From Miniphocaeibacter massiliensis (GTDB lineage Bacteria > Bacillota > Clostridia > Tissierellales > Peptoniphilaceae), in assembly GCF_900232905.1 (NCBI RefSeq), contig NZ_OCTQ01000002.1:124001-188000 (forward strand): a stretch of 64,000 nucleotides of DNA, in the 5' to 3' direction. Below, one piece after another: positions 45,113-53,762 of this stretch. A model generated the notes under the pieces. It searched no databases. It was not told the DNA's origin and saw only the letters and a list, made by a program, of their open reading frames with translations. The position numbers were made by a program, and so were the translations under genes. How positions within the stretch are numbered: the stretch's first letter is position 1; each line of letters begins with the position of its first letter.

Positions 45113-46675
45113 TTAATCACTAATTAACTCTTTACCATTTAACATATTTTTACATATAAATAGGATTAAGAAAGATATTAAGAAATTCATTACTAAAGGA
45201 ACATAAGTTATTAAGTTCATAATATTTATTCCTGCTTTCATAGTAGGTAGAATCATTACTACTATAACTACCACTGAAGGTATAAAACAAATAGCTATTA
45301 TTAGCATTCTCAATAAACCTTCTAAAACTTGATTTGATCTACTTTTAAATATTTTTAAGGCTAAAACCGTACTACTTGTAGTCAAAAATGCAAAACCTAA
45401 GAAAGTAATAGCATAAAAAATAATATTATAAATATTTTCTTTCAATATTATTCCAGAAATAACTACTGCTAAAATAGAAGAAACTCCTGTTTTTACAATT
45501 ACTGGTAGTATAATTGCTATAAGTTTTTTTAGTGGTGAATCTGGTATTAAATATATCATATAATTTTCAAATTCTTTTTTTAACCCCTGATTTTGTGGAG
45601 ACACAAATAAATATAATACCAACATATACACTACCATCCCAAATGACCCTGAAAAAGCTCCTATCGCAACATATGCAACTATTATAATAATATCTTGAAA
45701 AGAAACTAGTTGATGTGTTTTTTTGAGCTCTAAGATAGTTCTTGAAAGTAATGCCCATGCTCCTTTTAAAAATTTAGAATTTTTTAGATTTTTCTTTTTA
45801 ACTTTTGTAGATGTTGAATTATCTCCAGCTTTAATTCTTTTTCTATATTCACTAAATTCTACTGCATCTGACAATGCTTTTTCTTGATAATTTCCTTTGA
45901 AATTTGTAAATAAAAAGTAAATTATTAACGATATAATTGCTAACAACAACAACCCTAATGCTGTAAAAATGTAGTTTTGTTCAATAAAGGATACCATTGC
46001 AAGTTTTCCCCAACCAAATATTGGAACAAAATAAAACATTTCACTCATTATAAAATATTTAAATGCTTCATTAAAATCCATACTATTTTGTATGATTTGT
46101 ATAACAAATGGTATAGCTATGGCTACTACAAATAATCCCCCAACTATTTTTGAAATATTTTTAAATTTAGAATAACAAATTTGTATTATATATAAATAAT
46201 CTATTAATAACATAAAACAAAAATTTATCATAAAAACCACTAAAAATGTAATACCTAACATTAATGGTGCAAATTTAATATTTGAAAATGACATAATTCC
46301 TAAAAATAAAGATAATAGGCCATAAAGTACACTAAATAAAGCTATATTAGCCATTAAATACTTCATTTGTTGCTTTTTACTAAATGGTCCTGAGAATAAA
46401 TAAAAAGCATCATTATCATAAAAAAGTGCTTTTCTTGAAGATAGCAATGTGAACATCATCATTAAAGCAGTAAATCCAAGTATTATCATTATTGTATTTT
46501 GCACATCAAAATTTGCAGTATTCGCTATTGTATCTTTAAAAAATAAAGTACTTACAAAACTTACACCATAAAATAATACAATAAACACTGTAAATATAGC
46601 ACTTGATGGTTTTCTGAATAAATTTCTAATTATACCTTTTTGTTTATTAAACCATAATTTTTGTAAAGCTGTCAT
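45113..46675 (-). CDS. ABC exporter membrane subunit (ABC_export type), 520 aa
   Basis: Twelve or so hydrophobic helices (for instance AIFTVFIVLFYGVSFVSTLF, IMIILGFTALMMMFTLLSSR, VSSILAVVISGIILKE). RKALFYDNDAFYLFSGPFSK is a recognisable cytosolic motif of the putative ABC-exporter family. The ATPase gene ends 2 bases upstream, so the two form one transporter. Cargo unknown; it resembles exporters of peptides or membrane lipids in Firmicutes. Confidence 0.82.
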   Translation of the reverse strand: MTALQKLWFNKQKGIIRNLFRKPSSAIFTVFIVLFYGVSFVSTLFFKDTIANTANFDVQNTIMIILGFTALMMMFTLLSSRKALFYDNDAFYLFSGPFSKKQQMKYLMANIALFSVLYGLLSLFLGIMSFSNIKFAPLMLGITFLVVFMINFCFMLLIDYLYIIQICYSKFKNISKIVGGLFVVAIAIPFVIQIIQNSMDFNEAFKYFIMSEMFYFVPIFGWGKLAMVSFIEQNYIFTALGLLLLAIISLIIYFLFTNFKGNYQEKALSDAVEFSEYRKRIKAGDNSTSTKVKKKNLKNSKFLKGAWALLSRTILELKKTHQLVSFQDIIIIVAYVAIGAFSGSFGMVVYMLVLYLFVSPQNQGLKKEFENYMIYLIPDSPLKKLIAIILPVIVKTGVSSILAVVISGIILKENIYNIIFYAITFLGFAFLTTSSTVLALKIFKSRSNQVLEGLLRMLIIAICFIPSVVVIVVMILPTMKAGINIMNLITYVPLVMNFLISFLILFICKNMLNGKELISD

Positions 46676-46677
46676 AA

Positions 46678-47367
46678 TTATTCTCCATCTGTATAAGTGA
46701 AAAATATATCTTTTAATGTATTTTCACCTAGTTCTTCTCTTCTTACATAATGAACTACTTTACCATGATGTAATATGTATGCTTCATCCCATTCATGTAA
46801 CATGTCTATAATATGTGTACTCATTAAAATTGCACAGCCATCTTCTCTAAGCTTGTGTAATATTTTAAAAGTATCTTCTATACTCGCAGGATCAAGACCT
46901 ATCATGGGCTCATCTACTAGTAAGGCTTTAGGCTGTATCATTAAAGATAACACCATACTTAGTTTTTGTTTCATACCCTTGCTAAGCTCTTTTGCCAAAG
47001 ACTTTCTCTTTTTTACTAATTTAAATAGTTTAATATATTCATCTGCTATATCTTTATAATTATCAATCTTATAAGCACTTCCAATAAAATCAATATGCTC
47101 ATCTACTGTTAATAAGTCAAATAATACAGGTACTTCTGGAATATATCCAAAGTTTTTCTTTGCTTCTAATGTATCATTCTTATAACCACAAATTTCTATA
47201 TTTCCATCAAATTCTAATAAATTTGCTATAGATTTAATAATCGTAGATTTTCCTGCTCCATTAGGTCCCAATAGTACAGTTATTTTCCCTGGTAAAGCTT
47301 CCATACTCACATTATCCACAGCTTTGAATTTGCCATATTTTTTTGTAACTTTTTCTAAATTAATCAT
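46678..47367 (-). CDS. ABC transporter ATP-binding protein
   Basis: 229 residues: GPNGAGKSTIIKSIANLLEF (Walker A), YIPEVPVLFDLLTVDEHIDF, signature AKELSKGMKQKLSMVLSLMI, Walker B ALLVDEPMIGLDPAS and MSTHIIDMLHEW (H-loop). Pairs with the membrane protein downstream. A 22-base palindrome (47381-47402) overlaps the region between promoter and ribosome site and may hold a regulator. Confidence 0.93.
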   Translation of the reverse strand: MINLEKVTKKYGKFKAVDNVSMEALPGKITVLLGPNGAGKSTIIKSIANLLEFDGNIEICGYKNDTLEAKKNFGYIPEVPVLFDLLTVDEHIDFIGSAYKIDNYKDIADEYIKLFKLVKKRKSLAKELSKGMKQKLSMVLSLMIQPKALLVDEPMIGLDPASIEDTFKILHKLREDGCAILMSTHIIDMLHEWDEAYILHHGKVVHYVRREELGENTLKDIFFTYTDGE

Positions 47368-47783
47368 TCAATACCTCCTTATTAATATATTAACATATTA
47401 ATACAATCTTTCAAATATTTTTTGTTAATATACTTAATTACTTTGGTAATAACTATAATAAATAATATTTATTATTATCTGGAAGTTTGTCTCTTCCTTA
47501 TTTTAAAATTGAATAAAAAAAGTAAAAAACTACGATAATTGTAGTTTCTTACTTTTTAAAATTTCTTACATACTTACACTTTTCATAAAAATTTGTTATA
47601 TCATTTTTCATTTTTATAAACTGCCTAATTCTTATAAATAAGACAACAAACACAATATATATAAACTATAAACGTTCTCTTATTAATAAGAATTGTACGA
47701 TTTAATGTTTAAATACCCTTTGTAGAAATTTTGTTTTATTCATTTTTTCTAATTACCTTTTTTGAAAAAAACTTCTAAATCCC
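47368..47783. other. Intergenic region: palindromic operator-like site and a terminator
   Basis: Apart from the 47381-47402 palindrome (ATTAATAT-ATTAAC-ATATTAAT) and the terminator at 47516-47557, this 416-base stretch is AT-rich with no gene that I can support. Confidence 0.5.
47516..47557. terminator. Bidirectional terminator downstream of the sulfatase
   Basis: AAAAAGTAAAAAACTAC, loop GATAATT, GTAGTTTCTTACTTTTT: about 16 pairs with one mismatch. It lies 227 bases beyond the sulfatase stop. Confidence 0.78.
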
Positions 47784-49403
47784 TTAATCTTTTGAATCTA
47801 AATAAGGTTTTATATAATCGGAATAGTCTTTCATCCAACTTATACTATTCCATTCTCCAGTAGGATTGTTTCTATCATTTTTTTGTTTTTCACCTAGAGA
47901 GGAACGGCCATTTTTGATATGCTCTTCTAATTTAGACATTAATTCTTTTACCACTTCTGGATATTCATTTATAACATTATTTAACTCTCTTGCATCTTCT
48001 TTTATTTTAAACAGTTCACAAGGGCCATAATAAAATAATTTTGCTCTTAAATCAGATCCACCATCTTCTACCATATTTAATTTCCACTCAGATGTACGTA
48101 TAGAAAATCCTCCATTTGCAGAACTACTAATTAAACTATCTCTTACTTCTGTATTTTCTCCATTCCATATAGATAAATTTGAAAATGAGTCTTCTGCTGT
48201 TTTATCATCCAATTTTACTCCTAATAATTCTGCGAATGTAGCAAAAAAATCAGTATGACAAATCATTTGCTTTGCTATGCTTCCCTTTTTTATTAGTTTT
48301 GGATAACAGACAATTGTAGGTTCTCTATGCCCACCTTCCCATATATCCATTTTATGACCACGATAAATTCCGCTAGGATTATGGCCTAATTTTTTTAATT
48401 TAGGGAAATCCGCTATACCTGAAGCACCATTATCACTAGTAAATACAAAAACCGTATCTTCAAAAATACCTTTGTTTTTTAGAGTAGATATAATTTCTCC
48501 AATATATCTGTCCAGTTGTAATACAATATCTCCATAAGAACCTATTTTTGAGCTACCAAAGGCATTTTTATCTGGAAGAATAGGTCCATGAATTAAATGA
48601 CATGGATAATATATAAAAAATGGATCTTCTGATTCTGAATAATCATTTATTAAATCTAATACTTTTTCTTGCATTATATTTGGGCATTCATCATGTTTGT
48701 ATTTATCACCTATCACACCTAACTGCCAATAATGAGGCTGTTTTGCAGTTTTTCTATCTAAATTGGGTATGCCAGTTACCTTATATGGAATTTCTGTAGC
48801 TTTATCGTTCTCTATATACACAAAAGGTGGTTGATCCAGAGAAGCCGCAGTACCATAAAAATAATCGAATCCATATTGGTTAGGACCAAACTTAATTTTT
48901 TTGCTATAATCAATATCTATTCCTTCTACTGTGTAGGTATTATAAGTAGGATCAAAAATATTGTCTCTTCCGAATAAATATTTTTTATCTATATTGTCTG
49001 GATAATTTTCAGGTATCAATTCATAAGCATCAAAATCCGGATATTCCTTATACACCCAATCCATTCCTAAATGCCATTTTCCAACAGCTGCTGTATTATA
49101 TCCTTCATCCTTAAAAAGATGTGCTATAGTCTTTCTATCATGTTCAATAAGTGTTTGAGAATCTCCTTTTAACAACGACGATTTTAAAGATGAACGCCAG
49201 TTATATCTTCCTGTTAACAATCCATACCTAGAAGGTGTGCAAAGACTACTTGAAGAATGAGAATTTTCAAATCTCATTCCCTCTTTTGCTAAAGAGTCAA
49301 TATTTTCTGTTTTTATTTTTCCATCTTGATTAAAACAAGATACATCTCCTATTCCTAAATCATCAATTAACATTAAAATAACATTAGGTTTCTTTTTTTC
49401 CAT
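47784..49403 (-). CDS. Cys-type sulfatase (arylsulfatase family)
   Basis: 539 residues. Metal Asp pair in MLIDDLGIGD, sulfatase signature C55-TPSRYGLLTGRYNW with Cys at the formylglycine position, VGKWHLGM, FVFTSDNGASG and the C-terminal Lys/His landmarks. There is no signal peptide, so it acts in the cytosol, probably on imported sulfated sugars. It lies 2 bases downstream of its maturase. Cys type matches the anaerobic maturation system. No sugar transporter or glycosidase neighbours point to the substrate. Confidence 0.93.
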   Translation of the reverse strand: MEKKKPNVILMLIDDLGIGDVSCFNQDGKIKTENIDSLAKEGMRFENSHSSSSLCTPSRYGLLTGRYNWRSSLKSSLLKGDSQTLIEHDRKTIAHLFKDEGYNTAAVGKWHLGMDWVYKEYPDFDAYELIPENYPDNIDKKYLFGRDNIFDPTYNTYTVEGIDIDYSKKIKFGPNQYGFDYFYGTAASLDQPPFVYIENDKATEIPYKVTGIPNLDRKTAKQPHYWQLGVIGDKYKHDECPNIMQEKVLDLINDYSESEDPFFIYYPCHLIHGPILPDKNAFGSSKIGSYGDIVLQLDRYIGEIISTLKNKGIFEDTVFVFTSDNGASGIADFPKLKKLGHNPSGIYRGHKMDIWEGGHREPTIVCYPKLIKKGSIAKQMICHTDFFATFAELLGVKLDDKTAEDSFSNLSIWNGENTEVRDSLISSSANGGFSIRTSEWKLNMVEDGGSDLRAKLFYYGPCELFKIKEDARELNNVINEYPEVVKELMSKLEEHIKNGRSSLGEKQKNDRNNPTGEWNSISWMKDYSDYIKPYLDSKD

Positions 49404-49405
49404 TT

Positions 49406-50521
49406 TTATCCCCTCTTTTTCAAAGTTTGAACAACATCAGCAATATCATCTTGGCAAGAAATTAAAAAATCTAGATATCCACAATAATTTTCCTCATTAT
49501 TTAAATACATATTGTACCTTTGACGCTTACAACCGCCTCTACAAATATTATATATTGAACAATCTTTGCAATATTTTGAAATTAACTGTTTAGAATTAAT
49601 AAAATTTTGCATTGATGAATTGTAAAAAATATCTCTAATTGTATTTTTTGTAATATTCCCCGAATAATAATCATCTAATACATAAAAATCGCATGGAAAA
49701 ACATCTCCATTTGCTTCAATTACATACTGAGGACTACAATTTCCAGTAAAACCACAATTTGGTGCTTTACCATTTTTCAAAAGAGAAATAACATTATCAA
49801 AAAAATTTATACTTATGTAATTTCCTCTATCCCATTCTTTTTTCCACAATATAAACAATTCTTTATAAAAATATGCAAATTTTTCAGGTGTAAGTGTGTA
49901 GCTTGATTTTTTTTCTACATAAAGCTCATCCATACATGGAATAAATTGAATGTATTTTATTTTTTCATCTAATATAAATTGAAATATTTCTCTTGGGTAT
50001 TCTGCCATTTCATTAGTTAATACAGAAAGTATATTATAATCTACTCTATATTTTTCAAGGTATTTTTTAGAATCCATAACTTTTTGAAAACTTCCCTTGT
50101 CATTTAAAGTAATTCTATTTTTGTCATGAAAATATTTTGTACAATCAAGCGATAATCCAATTAAAAAATTATTAGTTTTGAATAAACTACACCATTTGTC
50201 AGATATATCTATTCCATTAGTTTGCAAACTATAACTTACATTGTTTTTGTTTATATTTTTACGTTTTACATAATCTATAAAACTCTTATAAAATTCTATT
50301 TTTATAAGAGTGGGTTCACCTCCTTGAAACGCAAAATTGACACTATCACCTTTCTCCAAATCAAGAAAAATATTATCTATTAATTTTTCCATTACAGATT
50401 TAGTCATTTTCCCATAATTACGAATTTTACGATTTTCAATTTCATCTTTGTAAAAACAATATTTACATTTCAAATTACAACTTCCAGAAACTGGTTTTAT
50501 TAAAACAGAAATATCCTTCAT
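49406..50521 (-). CDS. Anaerobic sulfatase-maturating enzyme (radical SAM/SPASM)
   Basis: 371 residues. Radical SAM cysteines C15, C19 and C22 (SCNLKCKYCFYKDE), the GGEPTL motif, and two auxiliary-cluster SPASM groups (CGFTGNC, VFPCDFYVLD, KYCKDCSIYNICRGGCKR, CGY). It oxidises the sulfatase Cys to formylglycine without oxygen, using SAM. Same transcript as the sulfatase, which it precedes. ATG 50521 follows AAGGAAAGTAGTTAATAGAT. Confidence 0.94.
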   Translation of the reverse strand: MKDISVLIKPVSGSCNLKCKYCFYKDEIENRKIRNYGKMTKSVMEKLIDNIFLDLEKGDSVNFAFQGGEPTLIKIEFYKSFIDYVKRKNINKNNVSYSLQTNGIDISDKWCSLFKTNNFLIGLSLDCTKYFHDKNRITLNDKGSFQKVMDSKKYLEKYRVDYNILSVLTNEMAEYPREIFQFILDEKIKYIQFIPCMDELYVEKKSSYTLTPEKFAYFYKELFILWKKEWDRGNYISINFFDNVISLLKNGKAPNCGFTGNCSPQYVIEANGDVFPCDFYVLDDYYSGNITKNTIRDIFYNSSMQNFINSKQLISKYCKDCSIYNICRGGCKRQRYNMYLNNEENYCGYLDFLISCQDDIADVVQTLKKRG

Positions 50522-50890
50522 ATCTATTAACTACTTTCCTTAAATATATTCATTCTTTTATGTAGACAAACTAATATAAAAATATATAAAAATATTTATT
50601 TAATATCTATACCCCTACATTATTTTGTTCAAACAATATCTTTATAAAAGGAGTATATAAACAAGTATTTACATTCTTCATACTATAATTAGCATTATTA
50701 ATCATAATTTTATAGGAATATAATATATTTTCAAAGAAATCCTTATCAAAATTATGACTTTTGCATATAAAATATTATTTAAAATACTCATTTGAGTTTA
50801 TATATAAGATTAAGAATATTTCAACTTTAAAATGAAAATTTAAGTATAAAAATCTCATTAAAATTTTTCGTTATCTTTTTTTGAAAACGA
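50522..50890. other. Divergent intergenic region without genes
   Basis: About 370 A/T-rich bases between the divergent maturase and triple-RidA genes. Apart from the promoter that follows, no coding or structured element is evident. Confidence 0.5.
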
Positions 50891-50919
50891 TTGACAATTG
50901 ACGTTGTATGAATTATAAT
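50891..50919 (+). promoter_or_regulatory. Full-consensus sigma-A promoter of the triple RidA gene
   Basis: TTGACA (50891-50896), a 17-base spacer, TATAAT (50914-50919). Both hexamers and the spacing are exact consensus, rare in natural promoters; strong constitutive expression is expected. The ATG follows 51 bases later with AAAGGGGAATATAATC. Confidence 0.88.
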
Positions 50920-50969
50920 TTGAGCTTGAATGTATATAATAAAAAAACAAATAAAAGGGGAATATAATC

Positions 50970-52238
50970 ATGAGTAACGACAATGTAGTATTAGCAAGAA
51001 ACACGGAGAACGCTCCAAAAAGTTCTATAAGTTCACAAACTGTAGCTTTCTCTCATTATAATAATCTTTCAGCTCAATTACCTATTGATCCACAAACTGG
51101 TAACTTAGTATCTGGTGGCATTAAGGAGCAAGCTGAACAATGCTTTAAAAACATCAAATCTATTGTAGAAAGTATAGAACATACTATGAATGATGTTATT
51201 AGAATAACTATTTTTGTAAAAAATATAAAAGATGTAGATGCTGTTAATGAAGTTTATAAAACTTTCTTTGCAACTTATCTTCCATCAAGAACAGTAGTTG
51301 CTGTTAACGCTTTACCTATGAATGCTTTAGTTCAAGTAGAAGCTCTTGTTTCAAACGGAGTAGGAACAATTCCTAATGCACCACAAGCAGGAGATCTTAT
51401 AAAGCTTACAAATAACACAAGTAAAGCACCTATATGTCCTTTATCTACACAGACTGTTGCTTTTTCACATTATAATAATATTTCTGCTCAATTACCTATT
51501 GATCCTTCTACTGGAAGATTAGTAATTGGTGGAGTTAAAGAACAAACTAGACAATGTTTAAAAAATATTAAAACTATTTTAGAAAGTATTGATGTCCCTT
51601 TTGATGATATAGTAAAAGTGACTATATTCCTTAAAAATCTTTCAGATGCTGATACAGTAAATGAAGTTTATACAACTTTCTTCCCAGATTCAGCAATAGC
51701 TAGAGCTGTGGCTTATGTTCCTGCTAGAACAGTTGTTTCAGCTTCTGCATTACCAATGGATGCACTAGTTCAAATTGAAGCAGTGGTATCTCATGGAGAC
51801 GGTACTCCACCTCAAGCTATAGAAGATAGACATGGAATTATAGTAGAAGCAAATAACACAAAAGATGCTCCTATAAGCTCTCTTTCTACACAAACTGTTG
51901 CTTTTTCACACTATAATAATATTTCTGCTCAATTACCTATTGACGCAAAAACTGGTAAAATTGTAGATGGTGGAATTAAAGAACAAACTGAACAATGTTT
52001 AAAAAACATAAAGTCTATTATAGAAAGTGTTGACCATGTTATGGAAGATATGGTTAAAATTAATATTTTCCTTAAAAATATAGAAGATATTGATGCTGTA
52101 AACGAAGTTTATACAAAATTCTTCCCTAATGGAACGCCTGCAAGAAGAGTTGTTGGTGTATCTGAATTACCTGAAGGTGCTTTAATTCAAATTGATGCAA
52201 TCGCAGGTAACGCTGAAGGAACACCACCTATCGTATAA
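50970..52238 (+). CDS. Single-chain triple RidA (YjgF/Rid) protein
   Basis: 422 residues made of three tandem RidA domains, about 15-130, 148-278 and 295-415, each opening with SSQTVAFSHYNN / STQTVAFSHYNN and SAQLPID. RidA enzymes are homotrimers that deaminate reactive enamine/imine intermediates from PLP enzymes, with active sites at subunit interfaces. Each repeat keeps the conserved Arg (R107, R253, R392). The Glu of the EIEA-type strand is kept in repeats 1 and 2 (VQVEALV, VQIEAVV) but is Asp in repeat 3 (IQIDAIA). Repeat 2 has an insertion before its Arg. Probably a covalent pseudo-trimer. No signal peptide. Confidence 0.93.
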   Translation: MSNDNVVLARNTENAPKSSISSQTVAFSHYNNLSAQLPIDPQTGNLVSGGIKEQAEQCFKNIKSIVESIEHTMNDVIRITIFVKNIKDVDAVNEVYKTFFATYLPSRTVVAVNALPMNALVQVEALVSNGVGTIPNAPQAGDLIKLTNNTSKAPICPLSTQTVAFSHYNNISAQLPIDPSTGRLVIGGVKEQTRQCLKNIKTILESIDVPFDDIVKVTIFLKNLSDADTVNEVYTTFFPDSAIARAVAYVPARTVVSASALPMDALVQIEAVVSHGDGTPPQAIEDRHGIIVEANNTKDAPISSLSTQTVAFSHYNNISAQLPIDAKTGKIVDGGIKEQTEQCLKNIKSIIESVDHVMEDMVKINIFLKNIEDIDAVNEVYTKFFPNGTPARRVVGVSELPEGALIQIDAIAGNAEGTPPIV

Positions 52239-52252
52239 AATATTAAAAATTT

Positions 52253-52289
52253 AAAATAGCTATCTCTAATTATGAGATAGCTATTTTTA
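52253..52289. terminator. Terminator of the triple RidA gene
   Basis: AAAATAGCTATCTC, loop TAATTAT, GAGATAGCTATTTTT: 14 perfect pairs. Confidence 0.92.
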
Positions 52290-52453
52290 TATTAATAATA
52301 GTTTAGTAAAATAAAAAACTATTATTCTACATTATAGATTCATATTTTCTAAATTTTTTAATATTCATTGCTATGTAGCATCATAGTACTATTTTAAATA
52401 TCTTCCTTTTCAAGCATCTATTCAAACTAAAATCATTATAAATAATAATATTA

Positions 52454-53635
52454 TTAAAATTCAATTTGAAGATAATAGTACTTTAAATCTTCACAATTTT
52501 TATATCTCTTTGTTTTATCTGAGCTTAATCCATTTCCAACAAAAGTCTTCAATGATTTATTTTTGATACTGTCTATATTCGTCTTACCAGTCATTACAAA
52601 GCACAGTAATCGTGTTAAAGCATACGTTTCATGTAAAATACTATAGTTGTTAAACCCCTCTAATATTAACTCAGGATCATTATAGTATCCTTTAATTTCT
52701 GTATTAAAAGATGTTATATTTAGTTTAGGATTCTTGATAAGACCAAAATCAGATACTTTAGCTACTACAATATCCTCATAAATTTTAACAAGAACATTCT
52801 TAGGGCTTATATCTCTATGAAGTAATTGCTTAGAGTGAATATAATCAAATGCTTTAAGAATTTGCAAGCAAATTCCTCGCCTTTTAGTTATTGATAGTTT
52901 AGTATTATTTTTTTCTATATACTCATCCAAAGTATAATCCATATATTCCATTGTATATTCGTTCTTACTTTCATTATATTTATAAACTTCAAGAATATAT
53001 GGAGATTTACATTCATTCAAATAATTAAATTCTTCACGAAAACGACGAATTTCTGTATCATTTAATGACTTAATCGCCCTTTTTAAAGCAATTTTTTTGT
53101 TATAACTTTTATCAATGTAGCTATATACATTCGCATAAGAACCTTGTCCAATTAACTTTAAGTTGTACGAAGTAGTAACACTTCCTGAAATTTCAATAGT
53201 TTCTGACATTTTAAATATAGGAATTGTATAATATAAATCTATTTTTTCCATATAAGGTGGAATTTGACTTCCCCCACTTGAGCTAAGAAACTCAAGACAT
53301 TTTTCAATTTTAGAAAAATAATAGCTATCAATATCAAAAGAATATTTAGATGATTTCAAACCTCTTTGCAAACTTTGAGTAACTTCAAGAATCTTGATTA
53401 AATCTCTACTAGAATCAGCCCAAAAATGTGCTCCATATTCATTAGTTGGAAGTCTATTATTCATTAATTTAAATAAAGACACCATATTGGAATGTAAAGT
53501 AGAAAATATTTTTCTTAAACTTTTATTATAAACTCTATTATATAAATATAAAAATTCTATATTTTCCAAGTGTATCAATTCTCTATATTGTGACTCTATA
53601 AAGTTTTCAAAATCCAATTTAAACACCTCTATCAA
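52454..53635 (-). CDS. Soluble Ser/Thr protein kinase with novel N-terminal domain
   Basis: 393 residues. Residues 1-150 are a helical region of unknown type. The kinase follows: glycine loop IGQGSYANV (162-170), Lys185 in IALKRAI, HRDISPKN (273-280) and DFG (296-298), all catalytic residues present. There is no transmembrane or PASTA segment, unlike housekeeping PrkC kinases, and no phosphatase neighbour; similar soluble kinases are often accessory or defence-linked. The protein ends soon after the C-lobe. It lies just beyond tRNA-Arg, a typical integration spot. Active on an unknown target. Confidence 0.88.
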   Translation of the reverse strand: MIEVFKLDFENFIESQYRELIHLENIEFLYLYNRVYNKSLRKIFSTLHSNMVSLFKLMNNRLPTNEYGAHFWADSSRDLIKILEVTQSLQRGLKSSKYSFDIDSYYFSKIEKCLEFLSSSGGSQIPPYMEKIDLYYTIPIFKMSETIEISGSVTTSYNLKLIGQGSYANVYSYIDKSYNKKIALKRAIKSLNDTEIRRFREEFNYLNECKSPYILEVYKYNESKNEYTMEYMDYTLDEYIEKNNTKLSITKRRGICLQILKAFDYIHSKQLLHRDISPKNVLVKIYEDIVVAKVSDFGLIKNPKLNITSFNTEIKGYYNDPELILEGFNNYSILHETYALTRLLCFVMTGKTNIDSIKNKSLKTFVGNGLSSDKTKRYKNCEDLKYYYLQIEF

Positions 53636-53645
53636 TTTATATTAT

Positions 53646-53680
53646 AAAAAAGCAACAAGTCTAAATTAGACTTGTTGCTT
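53646..53680 (-). terminator. Terminator of tRNA-Arg
   Basis: On the minus strand AAGCAACAAGTCTAA, TTTAGACTTGTTGCTTTTTT: about 15 pairs with a T run, two bases after the tRNA CCA. Confidence 0.88.
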
Positions 53681-53681
53681 C

Positions 53682-53757
53682 TGGCACCCCCAACCGGACT
53701 CGAACCAGTGAATCTCCCTTAGGAGGGGAGTATTATATCCAACTTAATTATGGGGGC
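53682..53757 (-). tRNA. tRNA-Arg (anticodon CCU)
   Basis: 76 bases including encoded CCA. Acceptor GCCCCCA/TGGGGGT (one G-U), D stem ATTA/TAAT, anticodon stem CTCCC/GGGAG around loop CTCCTAA, giving CCU for the AGG codon, and T arm ACTGG-TTCGAGT-CCGGT. The 5' end is only 5 bases past the dacA stop, so it may be co-transcribed with dacA and cut out. Confidence 0.93.
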
Positions 53758-53762
53758 AAAAT

